Below, one piece after another: positions 15,158 through 22,442 of a DNA stretch of 31,879 nucleotides. Under the pieces are notes generated by a model that ran no database searches, was not told the origin of the DNA, and worked only from the letters and a program-made list of their open reading frames with translations. The first letter of the stretch is position 1, and every line of letters starts with the position of its first letter. The stretch is from Spirochaetia bacterium (GTDB lineage: Bacteria > Spirochaetota > Spirochaetia > Treponematales > Breznakiellaceae): NCBI GenBank assembly GCA_025997595.1, contig BNUU01000018.1, positions 1 through 31,879 on the forward strand, read 5' to 3'. A program made the position numbers and the translations under genes.

Positions 15158-15187
15158 AACAACCCCGCCGCAAGCAGCGGGGTTGTT
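15158..15187 (+). terminator. Terminator hairpin after the DUF4143 ATPase gene
   Basis: A perfect 11-bp stem (AACAACCCCGC with GCGGGGTTGTT) with an 8-base loop begins 15 bases after the stop codon. The following T content is modest (GTTCTC), so termination is likely but not certain. Confidence 0.7.
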
Positions 15188-15210
15188 GTTCTCGTAGGGT
15201 GGTTTGACTC

Positions 15211-15257
15211 GGGGTACATACCCTTTTTAAGCGCCCCAAGGGGCGGGGTATGTCCCC
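15211..15257. repeat. Second inverted repeat, GC-rich hairpin
   Basis: Outer arms GGGGTACATACCC and GGGTATGTCCCC (one base unpaired) enclose an inner GCCCC-AAG-GGGGC stem. It follows the terminator by 23 bases and lies between convergent genes. It could be a second terminator for the opposite strand or a REP-like element. Confidence 0.5.
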
Positions 15258-15337
15258 TCGCAACGAATCAAATCATATATGATGGCATAGTGTTCTTTCC
15301 AGTTGGATCCGTTTCCATGTGTTTCACCGCAATACCT

Positions 15338-15727
15338 CTACTCATCAATAAATTTTTTAATGGCCCCTAGAGGTACCGCATACAACTGGCCATCAATCTC
15401 CACAGTAAACGGATCATTCTTTTTGCGGTTTGAAAAGTCAGTAATTTTTCCCCGCTTGCCGTTAGTTAGCGCCACGGTAGAGCCAATTATTTTCCCCGCC
15501 GCCTTATGACCAAAACGCAGAAGGTAACGAGTAGCATTCAGCTCTACTATCGGATCAACCATTACTTCACCATTTACAAGGGTCTTCGCCTCCATCCGGG
15601 TAGAAAGACCCGCTTCATTATAGGTAATCGGCCCAAAATCAATCTTTATACTATATTTTGACTCCAGGGTTTTTACTGCGGCGATAAGGCCAGCCCGGAA
15701 TTCTGACATATTACTTTCAGTTACCAT
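15338..15727 (-). CDS. Hypothetical protein, 129 aa
   Basis: I do not recognise the family. The protein is soluble; the C-terminal half has a KOW-like stretch (GSTVALTNGKRGKITDF) followed by FTVEIDGQLYAVPLGAIKKFI, which looks like a small beta-barrel domain and might bind nucleic acid (inference). ATG 15727 has an AAGGGG Shine-Dalgarno. It is the last gene of a tight series that begins with a 29-codon ORF and yhcG-like nuclease, 19 bases behind a 20-codon ORF. Convergent with the DUF4143 ATPase gene. Confidence 0.7.
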   Translation of the reverse strand: MVTESNMSEFRAGLIAAVKTLESKYSIKIDFGPITYNEAGLSTRMEAKTLVNGEVMVDPIVELNATRYLLRFGHKAAGKIIGSTVALTNGKRGKITDFSNRKKNDPFTVEIDGQLYAVPLGAIKKFIDE

Positions 15728-15746
15728 TTTCTACCCCTTCAACCCA

Positions 15747-15809
15747 TCATATATCATACAATTCATGGGGGGCAATATCCTGCTTTTCCGCCCACTCAAT
15801 TTTACTCAT
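15747..15809 (-). CDS. Possible 20-residue small ORF after the nuclease gene
   Basis: The ORF (MSKIEWAEKQDIAPHELYDI) begins inside the last codons of the nuclease gene (8-base overlap, ATGAGTAA) and ends 19 bases before the next gene, which fits translational coupling. It is too short for a family call. Its first six residues recall phage DUF5131 starts, but nothing after that agrees. It may simply be spacer sequence. Confidence 0.3.
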   Translation of the reverse strand: MSKIEWAEKQDIAPHELYDI

Positions 15810-16821
15810 GGGAATCCTCTTCCAGCAATTTTTCCAGTTCGCTGGCTAACTGTGCTTTATTGGGTAAATACAACTGATATTTACTGACAAATAATTGGTT
15901 ACTGATATGTTCGGTGGCATATTCCACTAAAACCTGATTCTTGCGGGCACCCAAAACAATCCCAATTGGCTCATTATCGCCCTCGGTATTTTCCTCTTTA
16001 CGAAAATAGTTAAGATACAAATTCATCTGTCCTATATCATTATGTTCAATTTCTCCCCGTTTAAGATCAATCAATACAAAACATTTTAATATACGATGAT
16101 AAAAAACAAGGTCAACATAATAGTGAGTATTTGCCAGGGTGATCCGGTATTGCCGTCCTACAAAAGCAAACCCCTTCCCCAATTCCAATAAAAACGCGCC
16201 AAGATTCTGAATTAACCGGTCTTCCAGTTCATCCTCATGGTAATGATGATGCTCCGGGATACCTAAAAATTCAAATACATACGGATCTTTGATAACATCC
16301 TCTGGTCTGTTAAATTCGGTTCCCTTTTCAGCCAGCTTCAAAACTCCTTTTTTATCCTTACTCAATGCCAGACGATGAAATACCATACTATTCATTTGCC
16401 GGCGCAATTCCCGTACACTCCAGTTTTCCTTTTCACATTGCTTTACATAGAATTGTATTTCCATCTCATCATCGGCCTTCAGGATTTCAAAATAATGACT
16501 CCAGGTCAATTGGTGAGACAGTGTCTCACCAATTGGAAAGGTAAGATACAGTTTACGGATATACACTAAATTTGAACGACTAAAGCCCTTCCCATAGGCC
16601 AATGTCAAATCCCGTGATAAACGATCCAAAAGTTCTGAACCATATTCTGATTTTTCTTCGCCATGCTGCTCAAATTCGACAATGTACTTGCCGATTTGCC
16701 AGTTGGTTTGTACCAGAAGTGTGTTTACCGCATAGGCCGCTTTTTTACGGCCTTCTTGTAGGAGTTGGCCTATTTGGGAGATAAGGCCGGTGTAGGGGGC
16801 GTTTGTGGGGAGGTTAGTCAT
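15802..16821 (-). CDS. YhcG-like PDDEXK nuclease domain protein (DUF1016)
   Basis: A 339-residue protein with the N-terminal DUF1016 region (about 8-150; NTLLVQTNWQIGKYIVEFEQ and ELLDRLSRDLTLAYGKGFSRSNL are typical) and a C-terminal PD-(D/E)XK nuclease-like domain (about 170-325) with YYVDLVFYHR and FVLIDLKRG supplying the D...DxK residues. Relatives (YhcG, also linked to RpnC-type proteins) are scattered on mobile DNA and in defence islands next to type I restriction systems, as here; they are thought to be nucleases. ATG 16821 overlaps the stop of a 29-codon ORF by four bases (ATGA). Confidence 0.9.
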   Translation of the reverse strand: MTNLPTNAPYTGLISQIGQLLQEGRKKAAYAVNTLLVQTNWQIGKYIVEFEQHGEEKSEYGSELLDRLSRDLTLAYGKGFSRSNLVYIRKLYLTFPIGETLSHQLTWSHYFEILKADDEMEIQFYVKQCEKENWSVRELRRQMNSMVFHRLALSKDKKGVLKLAEKGTEFNRPEDVIKDPYVFEFLGIPEHHHYHEDELEDRLIQNLGAFLLELGKGFAFVGRQYRITLANTHYYVDLVFYHRILKCFVLIDLKRGEIEHNDIGQMNLYLNYFRKEENTEGDNEPIGIVLGARKNQVLVEYATEHISNQLFVSKYQLYLPNKAQLASELEKLLEEDSHE

Positions 16822-16907
16822 TGAGTAGGTCCTTTATTCCTAGATATAATACTATTGTCTGGGGGAATTATAGGAAAATAATCAAATATTGTTAAAGCTT
16901 CTTCCAT
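16818..16907 (-). CDS. Possible 29-residue small ORF coupled to the nuclease gene
   Basis: A GGGAG Shine-Dalgarno lies 8 bases before ATG 16907, and the stop overlaps the nuclease start as ATGA. The nuclease has no separate Shine-Dalgarno as good as this one, so the small ORF may serve as a coupling leader. The peptide (MEEALTIFDYFPIIPPDN...) matches no family I know. Confidence 0.4.
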   Translation of the reverse strand: MEEALTIFDYFPIIPPDNSIISRNKGPTQ

Positions 16908-16924
16908 GTACTTTCTCCCAAAAT

Positions 16925-17137
16925 TTAGTGCCAGGGACCTTTGCACTGCCCGTCAAGCTGGGTAAAGATGATCAGCTCTTTATCATTTTTATAGTCGGAG
17001 CACAGTCTTTCAGCCGCCAGTTTCAATTGTGATTTCGTTTCTTCCTTGCGGACAGAATGGATGATTTTTTTCGTAATGAGCATCCGCTGATCTGGGGGCA
17101 ATTCGTTGATTTTTTCTATGACTTCCAGTGCTTCCAT
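16925..17137 (-). CDS. Antitoxin-like protein, 3' end altered, no toxin partner
   Basis: A 70-residue, largely helical protein (EALEVIEKINELPPDQRML...) whose C-terminal half, AAERLCSDYKNDKELIIFTQLDG, recalls small antitoxins that end in a DKELTAFTALDGEDF-type tail and usually precede a MazF/PemK-type toxin. Here the tail changes after LDG to QCKGPWH, encoded by a short repeat that is also present just upstream of the gene. No toxin gene follows. ATG 17137 has AGGAG at a good distance; the longer open frame begins inside the upstream repeat. This seems to be a toxin-less, truncated antitoxin. The family resemblance is by eye. Confidence 0.6.
   Translation of the reverse strand: MEALEVIEKINELPPDQRMLITKKIIHSVRKEETKSQLKLAAERLCSDYKNDKELIIFTQLDGQCKGPWH
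16928..16946 (-). repeat. Short direct repeat, copy A (antitoxin 3' end)
   Basis: The 19 bases GTGCCAGGGACCTTTGCAC match copy B at 17156-17174 at 17 of 19 positions in the same orientation. It encodes the aberrant C-terminus of the antitoxin-like protein. Confidence 0.65.
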
Positions 17138-17155
17138 AAAAATACTCCTAATTTG

Positions 17156-17174
17156 GTGACAGGCACCTTTGCAC
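17156..17174 (-). repeat. Short direct repeat, copy B (antitoxin 5' side)
   Basis: GTGACAGGCACCTTTGCAC; with the G before it the first part forms GGTG-ACAGG-CACC, a small palindrome of the kind seen in REP-like elements. It pairs with copy A, 228 bases away, and the two bracket the antitoxin gene. Confidence 0.65.
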
Positions 17175-17197
17175 CGCACAGGTATAGCGGGATACCG

Positions 17198-18169
17198 TTA
17201 TTTTTGCTTTGTTCTATTTTCTATTAAATTCTTACTAAATTCGTGTTGATTCGTATATGCTATTACAAAAGTATGCCCATCTTTTCTCCCAATAAGCAAT
17301 CTTCGCGGCCCGCTTTTGTTCCCACCTATTCCTGATATCCGTGGAGAAACTACATCAATTCTAAATAAGGTATAGCCATTACAAGAATTTGGATTATTAG
17401 AGTGAATATCAATGCTGAATTTTTCCCTATCGGCCTTCTTTTTTGCAGGAGAATAAACTATCCCCCTAAATGCTGAAAAGAGGATATTTTTTAATTCATC
17501 TTCCTCACAATCTTTTATATCATGAAAAAAATCAGGAAAATAATTAATATCGTCAATTTTGGTAAAATCATAAATATCTATCTTATGCATCACACATATA
17601 ATAAATATCAAATCTTTTATCGTATCTTTGTTCACTGCTTTTAGAGCAAACAAACCGCTGTCATAGTTCTTTTCGGCCAAAATATCAACAGCAGATTGAA
17701 TATTGGTTATGTCGAATGCTGGCACATCAAAATCAATACTCATTTTGCAGTTTTGATTTACACATGTATCATTTAGGCAGTTCACTTTTCCAATGATTAG
17801 TTTTTCGTAATCCATGAAGATTGGAAAATCTCCTAGTCGTATAAACTGTAAAAATTTGTTTATTGAGAAGCGATACGATAATTCAGTCTTATTTACCAAA
17901 AAAGGAACATCGCAATCTATTTTGTCAGTATTTGATCCAAACATTGTATTCGATTGAGTCGACCCCATCTCTGACAATAATATGCGAAATTTACCAGTAC
18001 AAAAATACGGTTGCAGTTCTACTGGTATTAGAAATATTATAAATGTATTGTATTTTCTTAACTCTTTAATCATATCGTGTAAAAAACGAAATATTTTATC
18101 ATGATTAATTGAATTTATAATATTATTTTCTATTACAGGAGAAAGTATAGCCTTAAATCTATATTGCAT
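17198..18169 (-). CDS. Unknown partner of the ATPase, 323 aa, possible effector
   Basis: I do not recognise this protein. It is AT-rich, Lys/Ile/Asn-rich and soluble, with no signal peptide. A short Cys series (C-x4-C-x4-C in NCLNDTCVNQNC, about residues 130-140) could bind a metal. The C-terminal third (FRIDVVSPRISGIGGNKSGPRRLLIGRKDGHTF) is basic and glycine-rich. It starts 3 bases after the ATPase gene stops, so the two are one translational unit. In defence pairs of an AAA ATPase with an unrelated downstream gene, the second protein is often the effector; that role here is inference. Base composition differs sharply from flanking genes, pointing to recent transfer. Confidence 0.75.
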   Translation of the reverse strand: MQYRFKAILSPVIENNIINSINHDKIFRFLHDMIKELRKYNTFIIFLIPVELQPYFCTGKFRILLSEMGSTQSNTMFGSNTDKIDCDVPFLVNKTELSYRFSINKFLQFIRLGDFPIFMDYEKLIIGKVNCLNDTCVNQNCKMSIDFDVPAFDITNIQSAVDILAEKNYDSGLFALKAVNKDTIKDLIFIICVMHKIDIYDFTKIDDINYFPDFFHDIKDCEEDELKNILFSAFRGIVYSPAKKKADREKFSIDIHSNNPNSCNGYTLFRIDVVSPRISGIGGNKSGPRRLLIGRKDGHTFVIAYTNQHEFSKNLIENRTKQK

Positions 18170-18172
18170 ATA

Positions 18173-19654
18173 CTACAGCCTTTTACTGCGCTCGTCGTTT
18201 AATAATTGTACTATATTATCATTCTCATCAAGAAACCCTTCCGGTTTATTTATTATGAACCCTAGATCATCGCATTTCATTTCATTGATATGAGATTCAT
18301 TTTCCTCTTTAACAACCCAGAGCATTTCTATAGTTTTATCAGTATTTAACAACTTGTGGTATAATACACGATTTATTATATATTCACTGTGAGTTTCTAC
18401 AATAAGTTTTTTGCCGAGCTTAATCATTTCAACAAAAAAATCTGCAAGCCGTGTTTGTAAAGAAGGATGCAAATGTACTTCCGGTTCATCAATAATACAA
18501 ATTGAATTTTTATGACACAATAGCACATTAACAATCAATGGCAATATTTGACTTATACCAAAACCAACATTCATTATTGAAATATTTCTATTTTTTTCTG
18601 TTACTATGGTTTCAGATATTAGGCCTTCTACCAATGTATTTATTTTAAACGAATCAATGTTTGTGATTATGTTTTTTATCCAATACTTTAGGGCATCACT
18701 TAATGTCCCCAAAACGACTTGCATAGAGTCAATATCAAATTTATAAGAAATTTTATTAGCCATATCATTTTTTGAAAATAATAATGGGTTTGGATATTCT
18801 GTTTCAACATACACTCGCTTGGGGTAACCACGGAATGGCAATACAAAATTTATTTCGTCCGTAAATTCCTGTTGTAAGCGTATTAAGTTTTTCGGAAAAT
18901 TACTTCTTAAGGAAATAAAATTTTCATCGTACTCTTTTTCTAATAAAAGTTTTTGAAATTCATCTATTAAAAACAGATGTCGATATTTTTCATTAATACA
19001 TGTTACAATTTGTGATATATCAATATCAAGACCAATTATGAGAAAGTTCAGGCAAATAATATTCTTAAATTTTGTAAATTCAACAGTATCTGATAATAAA
19101 TCTTCAAGTTTTTCATATACCATATCATTTTCCTGGCATTTTTTCTTAAGATAATCAAAAAAATAATCATTGAATTCGTTATAATCAAACGAAAGACATT
19201 TATATGATTTTACATAATATTGATCATTTCTTCTCTCAAACGAAAAAGATGAGTCTTTGTCTATTATCTCCATAGTATCAAGAACTAATGCGGCTTTTTG
19301 ATTTTCATCATCTTCAGTATCAGACGTACTTTTTATTAATTTATATGAAATACTTAATTTGATAGAATCATCATATTCAACTGTAACAGATAAGTTTTTG
19401 TTAATGTCATTAAGAACTTCATCTGGATTTCCCAATTGCAATATATCGCCATTTAATTTTAAATTTGGAGAATGTGAATTCATTTTTGTTGCATAATTAA
19501 TATTATTAATTGATTGTTTTAGCAGTAAAAGCATTTGATAAATAGTACTCTTGCCACTATTATTCAATCCAGAAATTAGAGTTAAATCAGAAAAATTAAT
19601 AAGTACTTCCTTTTTAAAGCACTTGAAATTTGAAATCATTATAGATTTAATCAT
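18173..19654 (-). CDS. AAA (AAA_15/AAA_21, SMC/OLD-like) ATPase of a two-gene system
   Basis: A 493-residue ATPase. The N-terminus (IMISNFKCFKKEVLINF) and Walker A GLNNSGKST (29-37) are typical of SMC/RecF-like overcoming-lysogenization-defect ATPases. A long middle insertion (about 60-360) precedes GFGISQILPLIV (signature-like), the Walker B and D-loop IDEPEVHLHPSLQ, and LIVETHSEYIINR with the switch His. There is no TOPRIM domain behind the ATPase, unlike OLD nucleases, so any nuclease or toxic activity should reside in the partner at 17198. An AGAGGA Shine-Dalgarno and a consensus promoter precede it. It sits behind the type I restriction genes. Very AT-rich compared with uvrA and the metabolic operon. 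Confidence 0.88.
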   Translation of the reverse strand: MIKSIMISNFKCFKKEVLINFSDLTLISGLNNSGKSTIYQMLLLLKQSINNINYATKMNSHSPNLKLNGDILQLGNPDEVLNDINKNLSVTVEYDDSIKLSISYKLIKSTSDTEDDENQKAALVLDTMEIIDKDSSFSFERRNDQYYVKSYKCLSFDYNEFNDYFFDYLKKKCQENDMVYEKLEDLLSDTVEFTKFKNIICLNFLIIGLDIDISQIVTCINEKYRHLFLIDEFQKLLLEKEYDENFISLRSNFPKNLIRLQQEFTDEINFVLPFRGYPKRVYVETEYPNPLLFSKNDMANKISYKFDIDSMQVVLGTLSDALKYWIKNIITNIDSFKINTLVEGLISETIVTEKNRNISIMNVGFGISQILPLIVNVLLCHKNSICIIDEPEVHLHPSLQTRLADFFVEMIKLGKKLIVETHSEYIINRVLYHKLLNTDKTIEMLWVVKEENESHINEMKCDDLGFIINKPEGFLDENDNIVQLLNDERSKRL

Positions 19655-19675
19655 AGCTTAATCCTCTTGTTTACT

Positions 19676-19704
19676 ATAATAATTCTATACATTCATTTTG
19701 TCAA
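19676..19704 (-). promoter_or_regulatory. Consensus promoter of the ATPase/partner operon
   Basis: On the minus strand a perfect TTGACA (19699-19704), a 17-base spacer and TATTAT (19676-19681) lie 21 bases before ATG 19654. It shows the pair has its own strong, probably constitutive promoter. Confidence 0.8.
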
Positions 19705-19874
19705 TAGACCTTTTCTGCTAAACCACGACAAACGCATGAAAATCCGTAATTCATTGTAGGACAAGGAATTACAGAAAGCCGCCCGGAATCGGTTCGATTT
19801 ACTAATTCCTTAACTTTTCCGTGCCGCACGGACGCAGTATACTTTATCGAATATTTCTGGTTTGACGTTTCCAT
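19701..19874 (-). CDS. Possible small ORF, 57 aa, behind the methylase gene
   Basis: ATG 19874 follows an AAGGA Shine-Dalgarno and lies 16 bases after the stop of the methylase/specificity gene. The product has four Cys near its end (two in FSCVCRG) but no recognised domain. Its stop overlaps the -35 box of the ATPase promoter. It could be a genuine small protein or the scar of an insertion between the two systems. Confidence 0.3.
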   Translation of the reverse strand: METSNQKYSIKYTASVRHGKVKELVNRTDSGRLSVIPCPTMNYGFSCVCRGLAEKVY

Positions 19875-19890
19875 AGCGTCCTTTATACTC

Positions 19891-22422
19891 CTATTCCTCC
19901 CAAACCCCATCCACAACCCTCTTAATCTTCTCCATATATTCTATCATAAGCTCCCGGCATCCGTCAACTACCTTTTGTTCAGCCTCAATCTTCGTTACAA
20001 TCTCACGTTGGACTTCAGTAGGAGGAAGTGCGATTGTAATATCTCTAATAACTTGTGCATTCAGATTGCTTTGGTTTCCACCTCTTGCTTCACTTATCTG
20101 TCTTAGATATTCATATTTTGAACTTAACATATAGAACAGAAAATCATTGTTAATATCATCGCTTTTTCTCGTAATTGCAGCACATGCCTGATTAATCGCA
20201 GCATTAATTTCCAATATAGCAACTTTTCCTCTTGTGACTCCTTGCCCATACATCGCCATTAAAATGGTTCCACCGTCTATCATAGTTGCGGATGAATTCT
20301 CTAAACCCTTCTTTGTAATAAATTCTTCTGCATTAAATATCCTATTGAAATTTATCTGACCAGTTTTAATCCAAGGAATATCACCATTCCAATAATCAGC
20401 AGTATCTCTGGATGGTGTTCCTCCAGATTTTATCCTGCATACATCCCCCAACTTCACCATCGGCCATTCAGGATCAACCTCAATATGCGGCTTCCAATTA
20501 TCCACCACCTGCCGAGCCCCATCAATAACCTTCTGATACCCTTCAATTTCCATTAGAATTTTCCGCTGGGCTTCAAGTGAGGGCAGAGGTATTTCAAGAT
20601 TTTGATATGCGGTATTATCTAAGTTCCTGATACCACTGGTCTGTTTTTGTAAATTTTCGGTAGCACCTTCTTTGTATAAATAGTGAAGACACCGCCATAA
20701 ATAAAACGCATCTATTCTTTCATCTTTAATACGTATACGGGCCGTAAAATTACTATAAGAGTATTCTCCATCATTAATATTAAATATCACTACACGGCCA
20801 ACCGGTTGAGTTGGTCCTCCTCCAGATTTTTCCAAAATAATATCACCATACTTCAATAAGCGGGATTCAAGTTGCCGAATTTCTACTGGATGTTCCGCAA
20901 TATCTGAAAGATTTAAACGACCGTCCTTTGAAAAATTTGTATTACGCAATATTTTGATTGTCTTTAATGGTTCTTTTTCACTTTTCCACAAACCACTCTG
21001 AAATTCACACACATCCCCCAACCTCACCATCTCCCACTTCTGCTTCCCCCGCCTCTCCACCACCCGGTACCGTTCCCCGGTCAGGTTATACTCCCCATTC
21101 TCCGCAATCTTCTCTTTTGCAACTACAAGCACATTTCCCGCGTTACCCTGTGTCGAACCTTCAGTTCGCATCCGCGGACTCTTCTGAAATTTCCTAATCA
21201 CCTTCAACGCATCCGGCAAATCGTTCTTATCAATCTCCCTCCGCTGAGCCCCCAGCGCAAGCCCGTCATTCTCAATCTTCACAAACAGAATAGCATCGCT
21301 CTTGGAAGCAATCTGCCGGTCCAGAAGCAGAATAGAAGTCTTAACCCCCGAATAGGGATTAAACACCCCCGCAGGCAGGGACACCACGGCGTACAAATAC
21401 TTTTCTATCAGCATCTTGCGGAGCTGTTTGTAGGCGCCGCCGCTCTGGAAGATGATCCCCTCCGGCACAATTACTGCGGCCCGGCCTGTGGGGGTAAGGT
21501 GTTCGGCGATGTAATCCACAAAAAGCACCTCGCTCCGTTTGCTCTGGACGGAAAAGCGTTTGTGGGGGATGATGCCGCCCTTGGGGGACATGAAGGGGGG
21601 ATTCGCCAGGATCACATCTGCGTATTCATTCCAGCGATCTTCGCTGGTCAGGGTGTCGTACTCGTAAATCTGGGGTTGGACAAAGCCGTGGAGGTAGAGG
21701 TTCACCAGGGAAAGGCGGACCATGTCCGGGGAAATATCGTAGCCCTTAAAATTGGTGAGGAGCTTTTTCCGTTCCGATGGGGACAGTAAATCGCCGGGGC
21801 GTTGCACCGCTTTTGTGGTGCCGGTGTTCGCTTTACGGATGTGCTTGTAGGATGAAATGAGAAATCCTGCGGTGCCGCAGGCGGGGTCAATGATGGTCTC
21901 CTGTTTTTTGGGGTCAAGCACAGCTACCATAAAATCGATGATGTGCCGGGGGGTGCGGAATTGTCCGGCGTCGCCCTGGCTGTCCAGAACCGACAGGAGA
22001 TACTCAAAGGCGTCCCCTAAATCTTCGGAATGATCGTAGGAAAATTCGTTGATGGTTTTAAGAAAGAGCTTGAGGGTTTCCGGGTCACGGTAGGGGAGAT
22101 AGGCGTTCTTGAAAATGTCGCGGAATAATTGGGGGATGTTCGGATTCTGATTGAGCTTGGCAATCGCTTCCCCGTAGAGGTTGATCAACTCAAAGCCGCC
22201 GAGCCGGGGATCAAAGATATTTGACCAGGCGTATTTTTTGTAGGCGCCTGAAAAGAAACTCGACTTGCCGCCCATGGATACCGATTCCTTATCCATGTCG
22301 TCCATGAATTTATAGATGAGGGCTATGGTGATTTGTTCAACCTGGCTGGAGGGAACCGGCACTTTTCCTACCAGTATATCACGGGCGGCATCAATTCTGC
22401 GTTTTGTCACATCATCTAACAT
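19891..22422 (-). CDS. hsdM: Type I restriction methylase fused to specificity subunit (HsdM-HsdS)
   Basis: An 843-residue fusion. The N-terminal two thirds of the first 470 residues form an HsdM adenine methyltransferase: SAM-binding IDPACGTAGFLIS (about 180-192) and catalytic NPPF in VILANPPFMSPKGG (about 273). The C-terminal half is a full HsdS with two target recognition domains, each starting with a near-identical phrase (WEMVRLGDVCEFQSG, about 472; WPMVKLGDVCRIKSG, about 662) and each followed by a helical conserved region (AQRKILMEIEGYQKVIDG and VQREIVTKIEAEQKVVDG). Methylates the sites that protect host DNA. Starts 20 bases after hsdR in the same operon. The 20-bp DNA repeat at the two domain starts could permit recombination. 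Confidence 0.92.
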   Translation of the reverse strand: MLDDVTKRRIDAARDILVGKVPVPSSQVEQITIALIYKFMDDMDKESVSMGGKSSFFSGAYKKYAWSNIFDPRLGGFELINLYGEAIAKLNQNPNIPQLFRDIFKNAYLPYRDPETLKLFLKTINEFSYDHSEDLGDAFEYLLSVLDSQGDAGQFRTPRHIIDFMVAVLDPKKQETIIDPACGTAGFLISSYKHIRKANTGTTKAVQRPGDLLSPSERKKLLTNFKGYDISPDMVRLSLVNLYLHGFVQPQIYEYDTLTSEDRWNEYADVILANPPFMSPKGGIIPHKRFSVQSKRSEVLFVDYIAEHLTPTGRAAVIVPEGIIFQSGGAYKQLRKMLIEKYLYAVVSLPAGVFNPYSGVKTSILLLDRQIASKSDAILFVKIENDGLALGAQRREIDKNDLPDALKVIRKFQKSPRMRTEGSTQGNAGNVLVVAKEKIAENGEYNLTGERYRVVERRGKQKWEMVRLGDVCEFQSGLWKSEKEPLKTIKILRNTNFSKDGRLNLSDIAEHPVEIRQLESRLLKYGDIILEKSGGGPTQPVGRVVIFNINDGEYSYSNFTARIRIKDERIDAFYLWRCLHYLYKEGATENLQKQTSGIRNLDNTAYQNLEIPLPSLEAQRKILMEIEGYQKVIDGARQVVDNWKPHIEVDPEWPMVKLGDVCRIKSGGTPSRDTADYWNGDIPWIKTGQINFNRIFNAEEFITKKGLENSSATMIDGGTILMAMYGQGVTRGKVAILEINAAINQACAAITRKSDDINNDFLFYMLSSKYEYLRQISEARGGNQSNLNAQVIRDITIALPPTEVQREIVTKIEAEQKVVDGCRELMIEYMEKIKRVVDGVWEE
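20441..20460. repeat. Direct repeat inside hsdS, copy at second TRD
   Basis: The bases ACATCCCCCAACTTCACCAT match 21011-21030 at 19 of 20 positions, in the same orientation, 570 bases apart. Each copy encodes the MVKLGDVC/MVRLGDVC start of a target recognition domain. Confidence 0.7.
21011..21030. repeat. Direct repeat inside hsdS, copy at first TRD
   Basis: The partner of 20441-20460, differing at one base. Recombination between the two, or with other hsdS genes, would delete or exchange a recognition domain. Confidence 0.7.
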
Positions 22423-22442
22423 TGTTCAATCCTACATTCCTA

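Noticed and set aside
15747..15809. Small ORF as a DUF5131 phage protein
   Set aside because: Only the first six residues (MSKIEW) agree; the TxxTWNPVTGC continuation is missing.
17198..19654. Identification as a PARIS system (AriA/AriB)
   Set aside because: The ATPase is of a related type, but the second protein shows no DUF4435/TOPRIM-like residues by eye. Not excluded without a profile search.
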